A stretch of 64,000 nt of DNA from Arenibacter certesii DSM 19833 (GTDB lineage: Bacteria > Bacteroidota > Bacteroidia > Flavobacteriales > Flavobacteriaceae): positions 1 to 64,000 of the forward strand of contig NZ_AUCB01000010.1 of NCBI RefSeq assembly GCF_000429545.1. Reading direction: 5' to 3'. The notes beneath the pieces were generated by a model, which was given only the letters and a program-made list of their open reading frames with translations, was not told the DNA's origin and ran no database searches. Numbering within the stretch: the first letter of the stretch is position 1; each line of letters starts with the position of its first letter. Positions 8,274-17,465 of the stretch are shown piece after piece. Both the position numbers and the translations under genes were made by a program.

Positions 8274-9665
8274 TTACTCCTGATTTTTTATTCGCTTTAT
8301 TTTAATGTTTTTGAACGATACGTGGTCCCCATGATCTTGGAGAAGAATGTGTCCCTCTTCGCTTTCTCCAAAGTTGGGCCATTTTACATATTTGCTCTCT
8401 GCTACCAATTTACGGTATTCAGGGCTTTTACGTTCATATTCCAAAACTTTGGTGCCATTTAGCCAGTGTTCTACATGATTGTTAATGGATTTAATATGGG
8501 CAGTATTCCATTCCCCAATTGGATTAATGGGCTTATCTGGATCTGCCTGAATAAGGTCGTACAAAGAGGCGACTGTTCTACTTCCTTCATGGTTGCCTTC
8601 ATTGGCATCTGGGTGGCGCGCATCATCCAAGATTTGATATTCCAATCCAATGGAGGAACCTGGTCCTTTGTTAATATCTGTATCTACATAATATTTTATA
8701 CCGCTGTTTGCTCCTTCAGTCAATTTAAAATCTACCTTTAATTCAAAATCACCGAAAAGCTCGGTTGTTACAATATCGCCGCCAGCGGTGGACTCTTCTC
8801 CTCCTGATGATAATACCGTAAGTATCCCATCTTTAATTTCCCAGCCACTTTCTGGAAAGTTATCTAATCTGGCGCCACGCCATCCATTGGTGGATTCGCC
8901 ATCCCATAATAATTCCCAATTATTTTTTGTTTCATCTATAGTAAGCTGATTTTTGGTATTTATTGGGCTCAAAGGTGATTTTTTAGAATAGGTTTCCAGA
9001 TCTTCTGTAAGAATTTTAATGTTTTTCCAAATAATGGGAGTGCCTTCAGTCTTATCTTTTCCAATGCTGTGGACTTGTAGGGCAATAAAACCACTTGCCG
9101 TTTTATCGTCTATTAAATTCGCCGCAGGTACCCCGTTTATCCAAGTCTTAATGGTATCTCCAATTGCCTCTATTCTATAATGATTCCAATCGTTCTGTTT
9201 AAATGCTTTTTGTGCTGCAGGATTATTCTCCAAAGTATTTAACCAACCACGCCTTCCCTCATCATAAATGCCTGCGCTCCAAGCTCTTTTAGAAGGGTCA
9301 ATTTCTACCTGGTACCCATGTACTCTTCCGTTTTGATAGGTAGGGATACTATTGCTCCTGATCTGAATACCCGAATTCATGCTAGAATCTACTTTATATT
9401 CTAGTTCTAAAATAAAATCATCATACATCCTATTGGTTGTCAAAAAGGAATTAGGTGTTCCATGGACAGTAGTGCCAACAATAGCTTTATCCTTGACGGT
9501 GTAATTGGCCTCACCTCCTTTTTGGGTCCAACCGTTTAAAGTGGTCCCATCAAACAGATCTACCCATGGGGTATTGTCTTTTTTAGATTCGGAACAAGCG
9601 GTAAACAATAAAGAAAATAAAAAAATAGTAGTAAGGTAAAAATGGTCTTTAAATTTTGATCTCAT
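8274..9665 (-). CDS. Lipoprotein with two DUF1080 (3-keto-disaccharide hydrolase) domains
   Basis: A 463-residue protein with a signal peptide ending in LLFTACSES, consistent with lipidation at Cys24 or so and an outer-membrane or periplasmic location. Two DUF1080 domains follow: one at about residues 33-215 (WVDLFDGTTLNGWTQKGG) and a second at about 248-458 (WELLWDGESTNGWRGARLD). Both show the jelly-roll signatures such as DFILELEYKVDSSMNSGIQI and DFELKVDFKLTEGANSGIKY. DUF1080 proteins are now linked to cleavage of 3-keto-glycosides or act as carbohydrate-binding modules. The gene is directly followed by a Tat-type Gfo/Idh/MocA oxidoreductase, which could make or use the keto-sugar. Family is clear; the enzymatic role here is inferred. 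Confidence 0.88.
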   Translation of the reverse strand: MRSKFKDHFYLTTIFLFSLLFTACSESKKDNTPWVDLFDGTTLNGWTQKGGEANYTVKDKAIVGTTVHGTPNSFLTTNRMYDDFILELEYKVDSSMNSGIQIRSNSIPTYQNGRVHGYQVEIDPSKRAWSAGIYDEGRRGWLNTLENNPAAQKAFKQNDWNHYRIEAIGDTIKTWINGVPAANLIDDKTASGFIALQVHSIGKDKTEGTPIIWKNIKILTEDLETYSKKSPLSPINTKNQLTIDETKNNWELLWDGESTNGWRGARLDNFPESGWEIKDGILTVLSSGGEESTAGGDIVTTELFGDFELKVDFKLTEGANSGIKYYVDTDINKGPGSSIGLEYQILDDARHPDANEGNHEGSRTVASLYDLIQADPDKPINPIGEWNTAHIKSINNHVEHWLNGTKVLEYERKSPEYRKLVAESKYVKWPNFGESEEGHILLQDHGDHVSFKNIKIKRIKNQE

Positions 9666-9804
9666 TGTAATGGATTGAATTGTGGTGGATTAATTTAAAT
9701 CTTTAACAATGAAAGATATAAAAAAGAGTTTAATAATCCTTATGCACGTAATATGAAACAGAGTAAAAGACCTTAGTTTTAACTAGGATCCTGCTCAATA
9801 TTTA

Positions 9805-10479
9805 TTATTTTAACAATTCAGGAAATTTTTGTTGAAAGTTTTTTAATCTAGGAATCGATACATTCTTAATATATGGATTATTGGGATTCTTTTTTTCATA
9901 GTCTTGATGATACTCCTCTGCTTTATAAAAAACGGAATAGGGCTTTACTTCTGTTACAATGGGGGATGAATATACCTTTTGGTCTGTTAATTCTGAAATA
10001 TAATCAGTTATGATTTGTTTCTCTTGGTCGCTTTTGTAAAATGCGATAGATCGATATTGCGCACCTTTATCCGGACCTTGTCTATTTTTTGTGGTAGGAT
10101 CATGTGAACCGAAGAAAACGGCTACCAAAGTTGTATAGGAGATCACTTTTGGGTCGTAATACACGGCTACTGCCTCTGCATGGGAGGTTCTACCAGAGGC
10201 AACGTCTTCGTAGCTTGGATTAAGTTCTTTACCTCCAGCATAACCGGAAATAACCTCTTTTACTCCTTTAACATGTTCAAAAATAGCTTCTACGCACCAA
10301 AAACAACCACTCGCAAAATAGGCAGTTTCCAAATTTTGTTGATTCTGGGGTAGGTGAGGGTCTTTGGAAGTTGATTTGTTTTCCGACTTGCTATTGGATA
10401 AACACCCCATTGTGGTGAAAACCATAATCAAGAACATGGATAAGCGTATTAATGTGTGAAACCTATAGTTTTCTGTCAT
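9805..10479 (-). CDS. msrA: Peptide-methionine (S)-S-oxide reductase, exported
   Basis: MsrA repairs oxidised methionine (S-sulfoxide). The catalytic motif GCFWCVEAIFEHVKGV is near residue 57, with GYAGG and the conserved HAEAVAVYYDP, FFGSHDPTT, QYRSIAFY and AEEYHQDY blocks following. The 224-residue form has an N-terminal extension with a hydrophobic stretch ending at MGCLSNS, so it is probably a lipoprotein working in the periplasm, although the lipobox (TMGC) is imperfect. It is a stand-alone MsrA without an MsrB domain. Transcribed alone as far as can be seen. Confidence 0.95.
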   Translation of the reverse strand: MTENYRFHTLIRLSMFLIMVFTTMGCLSNSKSENKSTSKDPHLPQNQQNLETAYFASGCFWCVEAIFEHVKGVKEVISGYAGGKELNPSYEDVASGRTSHAEAVAVYYDPKVISYTTLVAVFFGSHDPTTKNRQGPDKGAQYRSIAFYKSDQEKQIITDYISELTDQKVYSSPIVTEVKPYSVFYKAEEYHQDYEKKNPNNPYIKNVSIPRLKNFQQKFPELLK

Positions 10480-10861
10480 AATTGTATTTTTTAAAATATC
10501 CAGAGCAGTACATTAGAAAAGACTTACGGATCCATTAATTAGATATACTCTATTGAGTTATAAGATAGTAATTTTAAAGATCACCTATTAACTCCTACTA
10601 AAAGAAATAAATACCCCTAAATGTTGGATCTTTCCATAAGAACGTGTTGAGTAACCTTTCATAATTATTGTTTTTTGGAATATTTGTCGATTAACTACCT
10701 ATAAAAATGATAAGGTGTTTTATACCATTTTAACAGGGAACGGATATACTTTACACTTTATCTTATGTTTTGTTAAACAACGAATTCTTGAGACTTTGGT
10801 CGTGTTGAATTTCATGCGAGATACTTATGAGCGTTAAGTTTGTATCACAATATCTCATCAT
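10480..10861. other. Intergenic region between msrA and the small secreted protein
   Basis: About 380 AT-rich bases separating divergent genes. Apart from the TAAGTTTG box at 10835-10842 for the small plus-strand gene, I see no coding frame, hairpin terminator or repeat. Confidence 0.5.
10835..10842 (+). promoter_or_regulatory. Possible -7 box for the small secreted protein gene
   Basis: TAAGTTTG matches TAnnTTTG, 19 bases before the ATG at 10862. No convincing -33 TTG at the standard spacing. Confidence 0.4.
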
Positions 10862-11098
10862 ATGAAAGCAATCTTGACCTTAATTTTTATTCTTTTTATC
10901 AGTATCTCTACTCATGCTCAAAGTGAAATTGAAGAAGGTGAAATTAATACACTACTTATGAAGGTTGAGATCAATTATAATGCTGAAGTTATAGAGGATA
11001 ATTCTAATGAGGTTGTACGAGTTTATAAGTTCAAAAATTCTAGGATAAAGAAAGCATTGGCTTTTGCAACCAAAATGAATAATCCCAAATTAGCATAA
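10862..11098 (+). CDS. Small secreted protein of unknown function
   Basis: A 78-residue product with a clear signal peptide (MKAILTLIFILFISISTHAQ, cleavage after AQ) leaving a mature peptide of about 58 residues. The mature part contains a basic stretch VYKFKNSRIKKALAFATK near the C-terminus; I recall small flavobacterial proteins ending in the same KFKNSR-like motif, with no known role. It stands alone between divergent/convergent neighbours. A -7-like box lies upstream, and codon usage resembles the neighbours. No function is proposed. Confidence 0.72.
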   Translation: MKAILTLIFILFISISTHAQSEIEEGEINTLLMKVEINYNAEVIEDNSNEVVRVYKFKNSRIKKALAFATKMNNPKLA

Positions 11099-11155
11099 AT
11101 AATTCCCATTAATAATAATTTGACGGAATTGTTACAAACAAGAAGGAAGATTATA

Positions 11156-12385
11156 TTATTGAACTACTGTGCTTGGATCTGGAGAAAATTGATGGTTAAC
11201 CTCGGAGAAGGTTACAACGTAATTGGTTCCTTGTTTAGAATTGTCCCTAGTAATTGTTCCTTGCAGTTGTCTTACTAAATTATGAATTAGCTTAAGTCCT
11301 AAGGTTTGAGAATTTACTAGACTTACCTCTTCTGGAAATCCAACACCATTATCTCCAATACATAACTCATAGTCTTGGTTGCCCGTTTCTTTTATTTCAA
11401 TAGATATTTCACCATGTTCCTCGTCTACGATGCCGTACTTCAGGGCATTGGTTATTACTTCATTGATTAGAAGCCCCAAAGGTATGGCTGTGTCAATTCC
11501 TAGTTTTACTTCCGGGATATTAACGTTTAGAGTGATATTATTTTCTGATCCTTTAAAAGATTTTATTAAATAATCTCCCAACTCACAAACATAGGATTTG
11601 TATTCAATCCTAGAGAGGTCTTTTCTCATGTATAGCATCTCATGGACCATAGCCATGGAAATTACTCTGTTTTGGCTGCTTTTAATGATGTCTTTAATTT
11701 TCTTGTCTCCGGTGCTTCTAGATTGAAGACTTAGGAGGCTAGATACTGTTTGAAGATTATTTTTAACCCTATGATGAATCTCTTTAAGTAGCGTGTCTTT
11801 TTCCTCAATGCTAATTTCATTCTCTTTCTTGATTTTATGTAGGTCGCTATGTGCTTTAAGCAGGTTTTTACCCACAACACTTCCCAACAGATAAACAGAG
11901 AACAGTATGCTGAAGAGGCTGAAGAGGTTTCTACTTGCAACTGGGATTACGTTTTCGGTAAAGTTAAATTGAGCTACACTTTGGGAATAGATTAATACAA
12001 TAATCAAAATATTTAGGTTTAAATAAACCCTGCCGTAAGTCTGAGTACTAATATAACCAGTAAAAACGATAATTGCCAAAACAAAAATGAATGGACTATT
12101 TATCCCACCACTAAATAAGGTAATCGTTATAGAAGTAGCCAAGCCCATTATGGAGCTTATATTGTAGGTGAGATTAAGAGACCTATGTTTAAAATAAAAA
12201 TAGGTGTTCACCAAGTTTAATATTCCAAACGCTATAAAAAGATAGGGGATTACTTGGGTGATCTTCAGTACCGTAAAACAAAGGATTCCGAATAAAATAG
12301 TAAGTAGGGATGAAATATAATTCACCCGTACAGTCAATTGTACCTTATCCTTTAATCGGTATATTTCCTCTAAGGGCTGGAACAT
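11156..12385 (-). CDS. Membrane sensor histidine kinase, HisKA_2 type
   Basis: A 409-residue histidine kinase. The N-terminal half has about five to six hydrophobic segments (residues ~25-175) and no recognised extracellular sensor domain. The dimerisation/phosphoacceptor segment LLKEIHHRVKNNLQTVSSLL (near residue 200) is the HisKA_2 form with His in EIHHRVKNNLQ. The ATPase domain follows, with the N-box NEVITNALKYG, the G1 box IGDNGVGFPEE and the G2 region QTLGLKLIHNLVRQLQG. Kinases of this type often pair with response regulators elsewhere on the chromosome; none is adjacent. Signal and target are unknown. Confidence 0.9.
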   Translation of the reverse strand: MFQPLEEIYRLKDKVQLTVRVNYISSLLTILFGILCFTVLKITQVIPYLFIAFGILNLVNTYFYFKHRSLNLTYNISSIMGLATSITITLFSGGINSPFIFVLAIIVFTGYISTQTYGRVYLNLNILIIVLIYSQSVAQFNFTENVIPVASRNLFSLFSILFSVYLLGSVVGKNLLKAHSDLHKIKKENEISIEEKDTLLKEIHHRVKNNLQTVSSLLSLQSRSTGDKKIKDIIKSSQNRVISMAMVHEMLYMRKDLSRIEYKSYVCELGDYLIKSFKGSENNITLNVNIPEVKLGIDTAIPLGLLINEVITNALKYGIVDEEHGEISIEIKETGNQDYELCIGDNGVGFPEEVSLVNSQTLGLKLIHNLVRQLQGTITRDNSKQGTNYVVTFSEVNHQFSPDPSTVVQ

Positions 12386-12699
12386 TTATGGTTGGTTAAT
12401 GGTTGTAATGTGGTTAAATATACACCTTTGGATTAAAGTACCTGTAGCTTATATCCAATTAAACAAACTAATGAGTTCAGTCGATTTCTTAAAGGAAAAT
12501 CTGATAGTCAATAAGTTTGAATTTTCATTTACTTCCATAACATTGTAAGGTTTCATAAATGTGGGGCTAAAAACTAGATCTCCCTCTGCTTATTTTAAAG
12601 TAAAATGAAACCTTGTTACTTATAAATCTATAAAAAAAAGCGCGACAATTCAAAAATTGTCGCGCTTATGTTCTTAAAGCAGTTATTTTTCCTTTGGGT
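12386..12699. other. Intergenic region between secA and the sensor kinase
   Basis: About 310 AT-rich bases. It holds the secA terminator at 12639-12666 and the kinase 5' region; otherwise I see no gene, repeat or further hairpin. Confidence 0.5.
12639..12666 (-). terminator. Rho-independent terminator of secA
   Basis: AGCGCGACAATT (12639-12650) pairs perfectly with AATTGTCGCGCT (12655-12666) around a four-base loop. On the minus strand a run of eight T follows. It lies about 35 bases beyond the secA stop codon. Confidence 0.88.
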
Positions 12700-15600
12700 C
12701 TACTCTTCAATTAATACCCATTCTCCTTTTATTAATAAAGGTTCGGCCTGCTTGTATTTTACTGTCTTACTTTCTCCGGACATCACATTCTTTATTGTGA
12801 CTTTTTCATTTCTACCAATCTTAGCCTTTTCGCGTACTATGGTTTCCGTTACTTGAGGTCTACCAGACTGGTTCTGTCCCACAGTCCTGCTTTGAGCTGC
12901 CATTTCATCGCTATTTGGAATTTCTTCCTTAGAAGTCTTTAGGTTTTCCTTAGGTTTCCTTACATTCCTAGCTTCTTGAATTTCATTGCTTTGGTTAGGC
13001 AACTCTCCCTTGAACAAAAAGGAGACTATTTCTTTGTTCACCTTTTCTATCATTAGTTTAAAGAGTTCAAATGCTTCAAATTTATAGATAAGCAAAGGGT
13101 CTTTTTGTTCGTGCACCGCCAATTGGACAGATTGTTTTAACTCGTCCATTTTTCTAAGGTGAGTTTTCCAAGAATCATCAATGATGGCCAAGGAAATATT
13201 CTTCTCAAAATCGGTTATCAACTGCTTTCCGTTGGAATCATAAGCCTCTTGGAGGTTCGTAACCACATTTAGGGATTTTATGCCATCTGTAAAGGGCACA
13301 ACAATTCTTTCAAACTTATTGGCATTATCCTCATAAACATTTTTGATGACAGGAAATGCAATGGCAGCATTGCGCTCCATTTTATTTTGATAATGCTCAT
13401 AAGTAGCCTTGTAAATAAGATTTGCTATTTCCTGAACACCCATCTTTGCAAACTCTTCCTCACTAATGGGAGAGGTTATAGAGAAATACTTTATAAGTTC
13501 AAATTCAAAGTTTTTGTAGTCATTGGCTCCCTTGTTAGAGTCTACGATTACCTCACAGGTGTCATAGATCATGTTGGCTATATCTACCTTTAAACGTTCT
13601 CCCTGTAGGGCGTGCCGCCTTCTTTTGTAGATTACCTCCCTTTGGGCGTTCATTACATCATCATACTCCAACAGTCTTTTACGGATGCCAAAGTTGTTTT
13701 CCTCTACTTTCTTTTGTGCGCGCTCAATGGATTTGGTCATCATGGAATGCTGGATTACTTCGCCTTCTTCCAATCCCATTTTATCCATCATTTTAGCTAC
13801 TCTATCCGAGCCGAATAATCGCATTAGGTTATCTTCTAAGGAAACGTAGAACTGAGAGCTTCCTGGATCTCCTTGTCTTCCAGATCGACCTCTTAACTGC
13901 CTGTCTACCCTACGAGAATCATGGCGTTCTGTACCTATAATGGCCAAACCTCCTGCTTTTTTAACTTCGGCACTTAACTTAATATCCGTACCTCGACCTG
14001 CCATGTTGGTCGCTATGGTAACTACTCCTGCATTTCCTGCTTCGGCTACAATATCTGCCTCTTTTTTGTGCAGTTTAGCGTTAAGGACATTGTGGGGAAC
14101 CTTTCTAATAGTCAACATACGCGAAAGTAATTCCGAGATTTCTACTGACGTGGTTCCGATCAATACAGGTCGCCCAGATTTTGATATTTTCGTAACTTCT
14201 TCAATAATACCGTTGTACTTTTCACGTTTGGTCTTATAAATCAAATCCTGTTTGTCATCACGGGCAATTGGTCTATTCGTTGGAATTTCCATTACGTCCA
14301 ACTTGTAGATTTCCCAGAACTCACCAGCTTCGGTAATAGCTGTTCCGGTCATCCCAGAAAGCTTATTATACATTCTAAAGTAGTTCTGTAAGGTTACGGT
14401 TGCAAAGGTCTGGGTCATTGCCTCGATCTTTACATTTTCCTTGGCCTCTATTGCTTGATGGAGTCCATCCGAATACCTACGGCCATCCATGATACGTCCG
14501 GTCTGTTCATCTACTATCATCACCTTATTGTCCATCACCACATACTCCACGTCTTTTTCAAATAGGGTATATGCTTTTAGCAATTGGTTCATCGTGTGTA
14601 TCCTTTCGCTCTTAATGGCAAAATCCTTGAACAATTCTTCTTTTAGTTCCGCTTCTTTATTGATCTCAAGATCTTGATTTTCTATTTTGGCAATTTCGTT
14701 GCCTATATCTGGCATTACAAAGAAATCTTTGTCACCATCACCAGAGAGATATTCTACTCCTTTTTCAGTAAGTTCTATCTGATTGTTCTTTTCATCTATT
14801 ACAAACCAAAGCTCTTCATCTACTTGTGGCATTTCTCTGTTGTTGTCCTGCATATAATAATTCTCTGTCTTTTGCAGTAACTGTTTAACACCCTCCTCAC
14901 TTAGAAATTTAATTAAAGCCTTGGTTTTAGGTAACCCTCTAAATACGCGTAATAATAGGAATCCTCCTTCTTTGGTATTCCCCTCGTGAATTAATTTCTT
15001 GGCCTCGGCCAATACTCCGGTCAAATAGGCCTTTTGTTTGTTAACAATATCCCCCACTTTTGGTTTAAGTTCATTAAATTCATGACGGTCTCCTTCTGGT
15101 ACAGGGCCTGAAATAATTAAGGGGGTACGCGCATCATCTACAAGAACGGAATCCACCTCATCTACAATGGCAAAGTTATGTGGTCTTTGAACCAAATCTG
15201 ATGGGGTATGAGCCATGTTATCTCTTAGATAGTCAAATCCAAATTCATTATTGGTTCCGTAAGTGATATCGGCATTATAAGCGGCTCTTCGTCCATCTGA
15301 ATTAGGCTGATATTTATCTATGCATTCTACGGAAAGTCCGTGGAATTCAAATATAGGAGCCATCCAGGCGCTATCCCTTTTTGCCAAGTAATCGTTAACG
15401 GTAACCAAATGGGCACCATTTCCAGTAAGGGCATTTAGGTAAAGGGGTAGGGTGGCTACTAAAGTTTTACCTTCACCAGTATGCATTTCTGCAATTTTGC
15501 CTTGGTGTAAGGCAATCCCACCAATTAACTGAACATCGTAGTGGACCATGTCCCAAGTAACCTCTTTTCCAGCAGCATCCCATGAATTTCTCCATATTGC

Positions 15601-16059
15601 ATTTTCCTCACTTAAGGTTACATAATCCTTGATGCCAGATAGTAATCTGTCATTCTCAGAAGCGGTAACAGTTATGGTCTCATTATTGGCAAACCTTTTA
15701 GCTGTTTCCTTTACAACGGCAAAAGCTTCAGGAAGTATTTCATTTAATGTAGCCTCTGAGGTAGCATATATTTCGTCTTTCAACCTGTCTATTTCCCCAT
15801 AAAGATCCTCATTCTTATCGATGTCCGTGGAAGCTTTTACCTCTTCCAAAAGTGAGTTTATATGATCCTGGTTTTCTTTGGATGCTTCCTTGATCTTGTT
15901 CTTGAAAAAAATAGTCTTCTCACGAAGCTCATCGTGGGACAGTTTTTCTAGTTCAGCTTCAAAAGACTTTATTTGTTCTACCACAGGCTGCAGGTTCTTT
16001 ACGTCTTTTTGAGACTTATCGCCTACAAATGCCTTTATAATGGAGTTTAAAAAATTCAT
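12700..16059 (-). CDS. secA: Preprotein translocase ATPase SecA
   Basis: SecA drives Sec-dependent export through SecYEG. The protein is 1119 residues, longer than the ~900 of E. coli, with the extra length mostly inserted between about residues 300 and 470 inside the first nucleotide-binding domain. Walker A is [15 protein letters not shown] near residue 193, Walker B is [13 protein letters not shown], and the second ATPase domain has [13 protein letters not shown] and [17 protein letters not shown]. The preprotein cross-linking and helical wing domains are present. The C-terminus ends KGEWVLIEE and lacks the cysteine-rich zinc motif used by many proteobacterial SecAs to bind SecB. Monocistronic, with its own terminator and a TAAATTTG box about 92 bases upstream. 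Confidence 0.97.
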   Translation of the reverse strand: MNFLNSIIKAFVGDKSQKDVKNLQPVVEQIKSFEAELEKLSHDELREKTIFFKNKIKEASKENQDHINSLLEEVKASTDIDKNEDLYGEIDRLKDEIYATSEATLNEILPEAFAVVKETAKRFANNETITVTASENDRLLSGIKDYVTLSEENAIWRNSWDAAGKEVTWDMVHYDVQLIGGIALHQGKIAEMHTGEGKTLVATLPLYLNALTGNGAHLVTVNDYLAKRDSAWMAPIFEFHGLSVECIDKYQPNSDGRRAAYNADITYGTNNEFGFDYLRDNMAHTPSDLVQRPHNFAIVDEVDSVLVDDARTPLIISGPVPEGDRHEFNELKPKVGDIVNKQKAYLTGVLAEAKKLIHEGNTKEGGFLLLRVFRGLPKTKALIKFLSEEGVKQLLQKTENYYMQDNNREMPQVDEELWFVIDEKNNQIELTEKGVEYLSGDGDKDFFVMPDIGNEIAKIENQDLEINKEAELKEELFKDFAIKSERIHTMNQLLKAYTLFEKDVEYVVMDNKVMIVDEQTGRIMDGRRYSDGLHQAIEAKENVKIEAMTQTFATVTLQNYFRMYNKLSGMTGTAITEAGEFWEIYKLDVMEIPTNRPIARDDKQDLIYKTKREKYNGIIEEVTKISKSGRPVLIGTTSVEISELLSRMLTIRKVPHNVLNAKLHKKEADIVAEAGNAGVVTIATNMAGRGTDIKLSAEVKKAGGLAIIGTERHDSRRVDRQLRGRSGRQGDPGSSQFYVSLEDNLMRLFGSDRVAKMMDKMGLEEGEVIQHSMMTKSIERAQKKVEENNFGIRKRLLEYDDVMNAQREVIYKRRRHALQGERLKVDIANMIYDTCEVIVDSNKGANDYKNFEFELIKYFSITSPISEEEFAKMGVQEIANLIYKATYEHYQNKMERNAAIAFPVIKNVYEDNANKFERIVVPFTDGIKSLNVVTNLQEAYDSNGKQLITDFEKNISLAIIDDSWKTHLRKMDELKQSVQLAVHEQKDPLLIYKFEAFELFKLMIEKVNKEIVSFLFKGELPNQSNEIQEARNVRKPKENLKTSKEEIPNSDEMAAQSRTVGQNQSGRPQVTETIVREKAKIGRNEKVTIKNVMSGESKTVKYKQAEPLLIKGEWVLIEE

Positions 16060-16151
16060 AAAATATAATATTATTAATGAAAGGCCCTAAGTCGGGTTTT
16101 TCTATACGCGCTTACTTATACGCTAGGTTTAAGTATAACAATAAGCAATTT

Positions 16152-16159
16152 CAAATTTA
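16152..16159 (-). promoter_or_regulatory. secA: Possible -7 box of secA
   Basis: Minus-strand TAAATTTG fits TAnnTTTG, 92 bases before the secA ATG and immediately after the DUF2795 terminator, so it would give secA its own start and a long leader of about 85 bases. Confidence 0.35.
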
Positions 16160-16170
16160 CGTAAAAAAAA

Positions 16171-16190
16171 AGCCTCAGATGAGACTTTTT
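16171..16190 (-). terminator. Rho-independent terminator of the DUF2795 gene
   Basis: On the minus strand AAGTCTCA pairs with TGAGGCTT (one G-T wobble) around a short loop and is followed by a run of T. It sits about 20 bases past the stop codon of the DUF2795 gene. Confidence 0.7.
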
Positions 16191-16211
16191 TGTTGTAATT
16201 CCGTTAATATT

Positions 16212-16436
16212 TTAATATTCGTCCTCGTTCCAAAGATAATCTTCTTCCGTAGGATAATCTGGCCAAATTTCTTCAATTGACTCATAGATTTCCCCACCTT
16301 CTTCTTCCATAGATTGTAGGTTCTCGACAACCTCCAAGGGGGCACCGGTTCTAATTGAATAATCTATCAATTCATCTTTGGTCGCTGGCCAGGGTGCATC
16401 ACTTAAGTAGGATGCTAATTCTAAAGTCCAATACAT
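16212..16436 (-). CDS. DUF2795 domain-containing small protein
   Basis: A 74-residue, strongly acidic, soluble protein. The core LASYLSDAPWPATKDELIDY followed by GAPLEVVENLQSM is the DUF2795 signature; the last 25 residues are rich in Glu, Asp and aromatic residues (YPTEEDYLWNEDEY). Function unknown; the fold is a small helical bundle in homologues. It is monocistronic between a full -33/-7 promoter and its own terminator, directly upstream of secA. That arrangement suggests a well-expressed short transcript. Confidence 0.85.
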   Translation of the reverse strand: MYWTLELASYLSDAPWPATKDELIDYSIRTGAPLEVVENLQSMEEEGGEIYESIEEIWPDYPTEEDYLWNEDEY

Positions 16437-16460
16437 CGCAATAGTATATTATAATTTTTG

Positions 16461-16490
16461 CAAAAGTAATTTTTAAAGTGTAATACGCAA
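16461..16490 (-). promoter_or_regulatory. Bacteroidota-type promoter of the DUF2795 gene
   Basis: On the minus strand TTG (16490-16488), 19 bases of spacer, then TACTTTTG (16468-16461). Both elements and the spacing fit the -33/-7 consensus. The start codon follows 24 bases later. This is the clearest promoter in the window. Confidence 0.6.
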
Positions 16491-16567
16491 GTTATTTTAC
16501 CTGAAATATAACTAATTTATTAACATTATATTACTTTTAATGATTTTTTAGAGAGGTTTGTCGGATT

Positions 16568-17146
16568 TTATTGGTCTTTTTTATCAGGAATCCATAAAAT
16601 TTCCTCTGCTTTAAGTTGTTTAGACAAGTTCCGTGCCAATACAAATAAAAAATCTGAAAGTCGGTTAATATATGCCAATATGTTAGGATCTATTGCTGAG
16701 GTTTGGTGGAGTTGAGCTACCAATCGCTCGGCCCTACGACAAATAGTTCTTGAGATATGACAATATGACACAGTGGGATGCCCACCGGGAAGTATAAAGT
16801 GGGTCATAGGTACCAAACCTTTTTCCATGCGGTCAATCTCTTGTTCTAGAAATTCTAAATCGCTGATGCCTATTTTTGAAATGGTTAAACGATCTTTTCC
16901 ACTTTTCAATTTTTCCTTTGCAGGATCAATAGCCAATAATGCCCCAAGAGTAAACAGATTTTCTTGAATAGTCTTTAAAACTTTTTTGCTCAAGGAATCT
17001 ATTTCTTGGTCCTTAATTAGCCCTATCCATGAGTTTAATTCATCTATGGTACCGTAACTTTCTATTCTAATGTGGTATTTTGGAACACGGGTTCCTCCAA
17101 AAAGGCCCGTAGTGCCATCATCCCCGGTTTTGGTATATATTTTCAT
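16568..17146 (-). CDS. Cob(I)alamin adenosyltransferase, PduO type
   Basis: ATP:corrinoid adenosyltransferase making adenosylcobalamin, 192 residues, normal for the PduO/MMAB family. The N-terminal ATP-binding motif is KIYTKTGDDGTTGLFGGTRV; further signatures are SYGTIDELNSWIG, the central FILPGGHPTVSYCHISRTIC and RRAERLVAQL with the arginines that contact ATP, and a closing INRLSDFLFVLAR. It is not the CobO/BtuR family. The product cofactor is used by methylmalonyl-CoA mutase, whose chaperone MeaB is encoded at 4179-5219. It seems to be transcribed with the small membrane peptide upstream. Confidence 0.94.
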   Translation of the reverse strand: MKIYTKTGDDGTTGLFGGTRVPKYHIRIESYGTIDELNSWIGLIKDQEIDSLSKKVLKTIQENLFTLGALLAIDPAKEKLKSGKDRLTISKIGISDLEFLEQEIDRMEKGLVPMTHFILPGGHPTVSYCHISRTICRRAERLVAQLHQTSAIDPNILAYINRLSDFLFVLARNLSKQLKAEEILWIPDKKDQ

Positions 17147-17258
17147 GTTTTATAGTTTTTGACGTGGATGGAATGGTAAGCATACTTAAGGATTTAAGAG
17201 CCTTAGATCCATGAATTCCTAATGGATGCTGGTTTCATTGATGGATAACTAGTAGGCT

Positions 17259-17420
17259 TTAACTCTTCTTCCCTTCTTTTGATCTATTATGGTTTTCTTG
17301 CCTGTAGCCCTCCATAAATCTTCTCGATTTTCTATCCTTCTTCTTTTTTCTGTTCATGCCTTGGGCCATAAAAAATAATATCGCCAGTACTGCCAGAACG
17401 ATGTATATTGTGTAGTCCAT
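17259..17420 (-). CDS. Small membrane peptide with basic tail
   Basis: A 53-codon frame. One transmembrane segment occupies residues 4-19 (TIYIVLAVLAILFFMA), followed by a strongly basic tail (MNRKKKKDRKSRRF ... SKEGKKS). This N-out or N-in single-pass layout with a basic cytoplasmic tail recurs in short flavobacterial proteins of unknown role. It lies between the adenosyltransferase gene (112 bases downstream) and the 182-residue protein (45 bases upstream), on the same strand. The well-formed helix and the consistent charge pattern argue for a real gene; function unknown. Confidence 0.65.
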   Translation of the reverse strand: MDYTIYIVLAVLAILFFMAQGMNRKKKKDRKSRRFMEGYRQENHNRSKEGKKS

Positions 17421-17465
17421 TATTCAAATTTAGGAATTTCTTCTCGCAAGTATAAATTTAAGGAT

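Noticed and set aside
13387-14880. Several plus-strand frames opposite secA
   Set aside because: All lie inside secA on the other strand and none has a recognisable domain.
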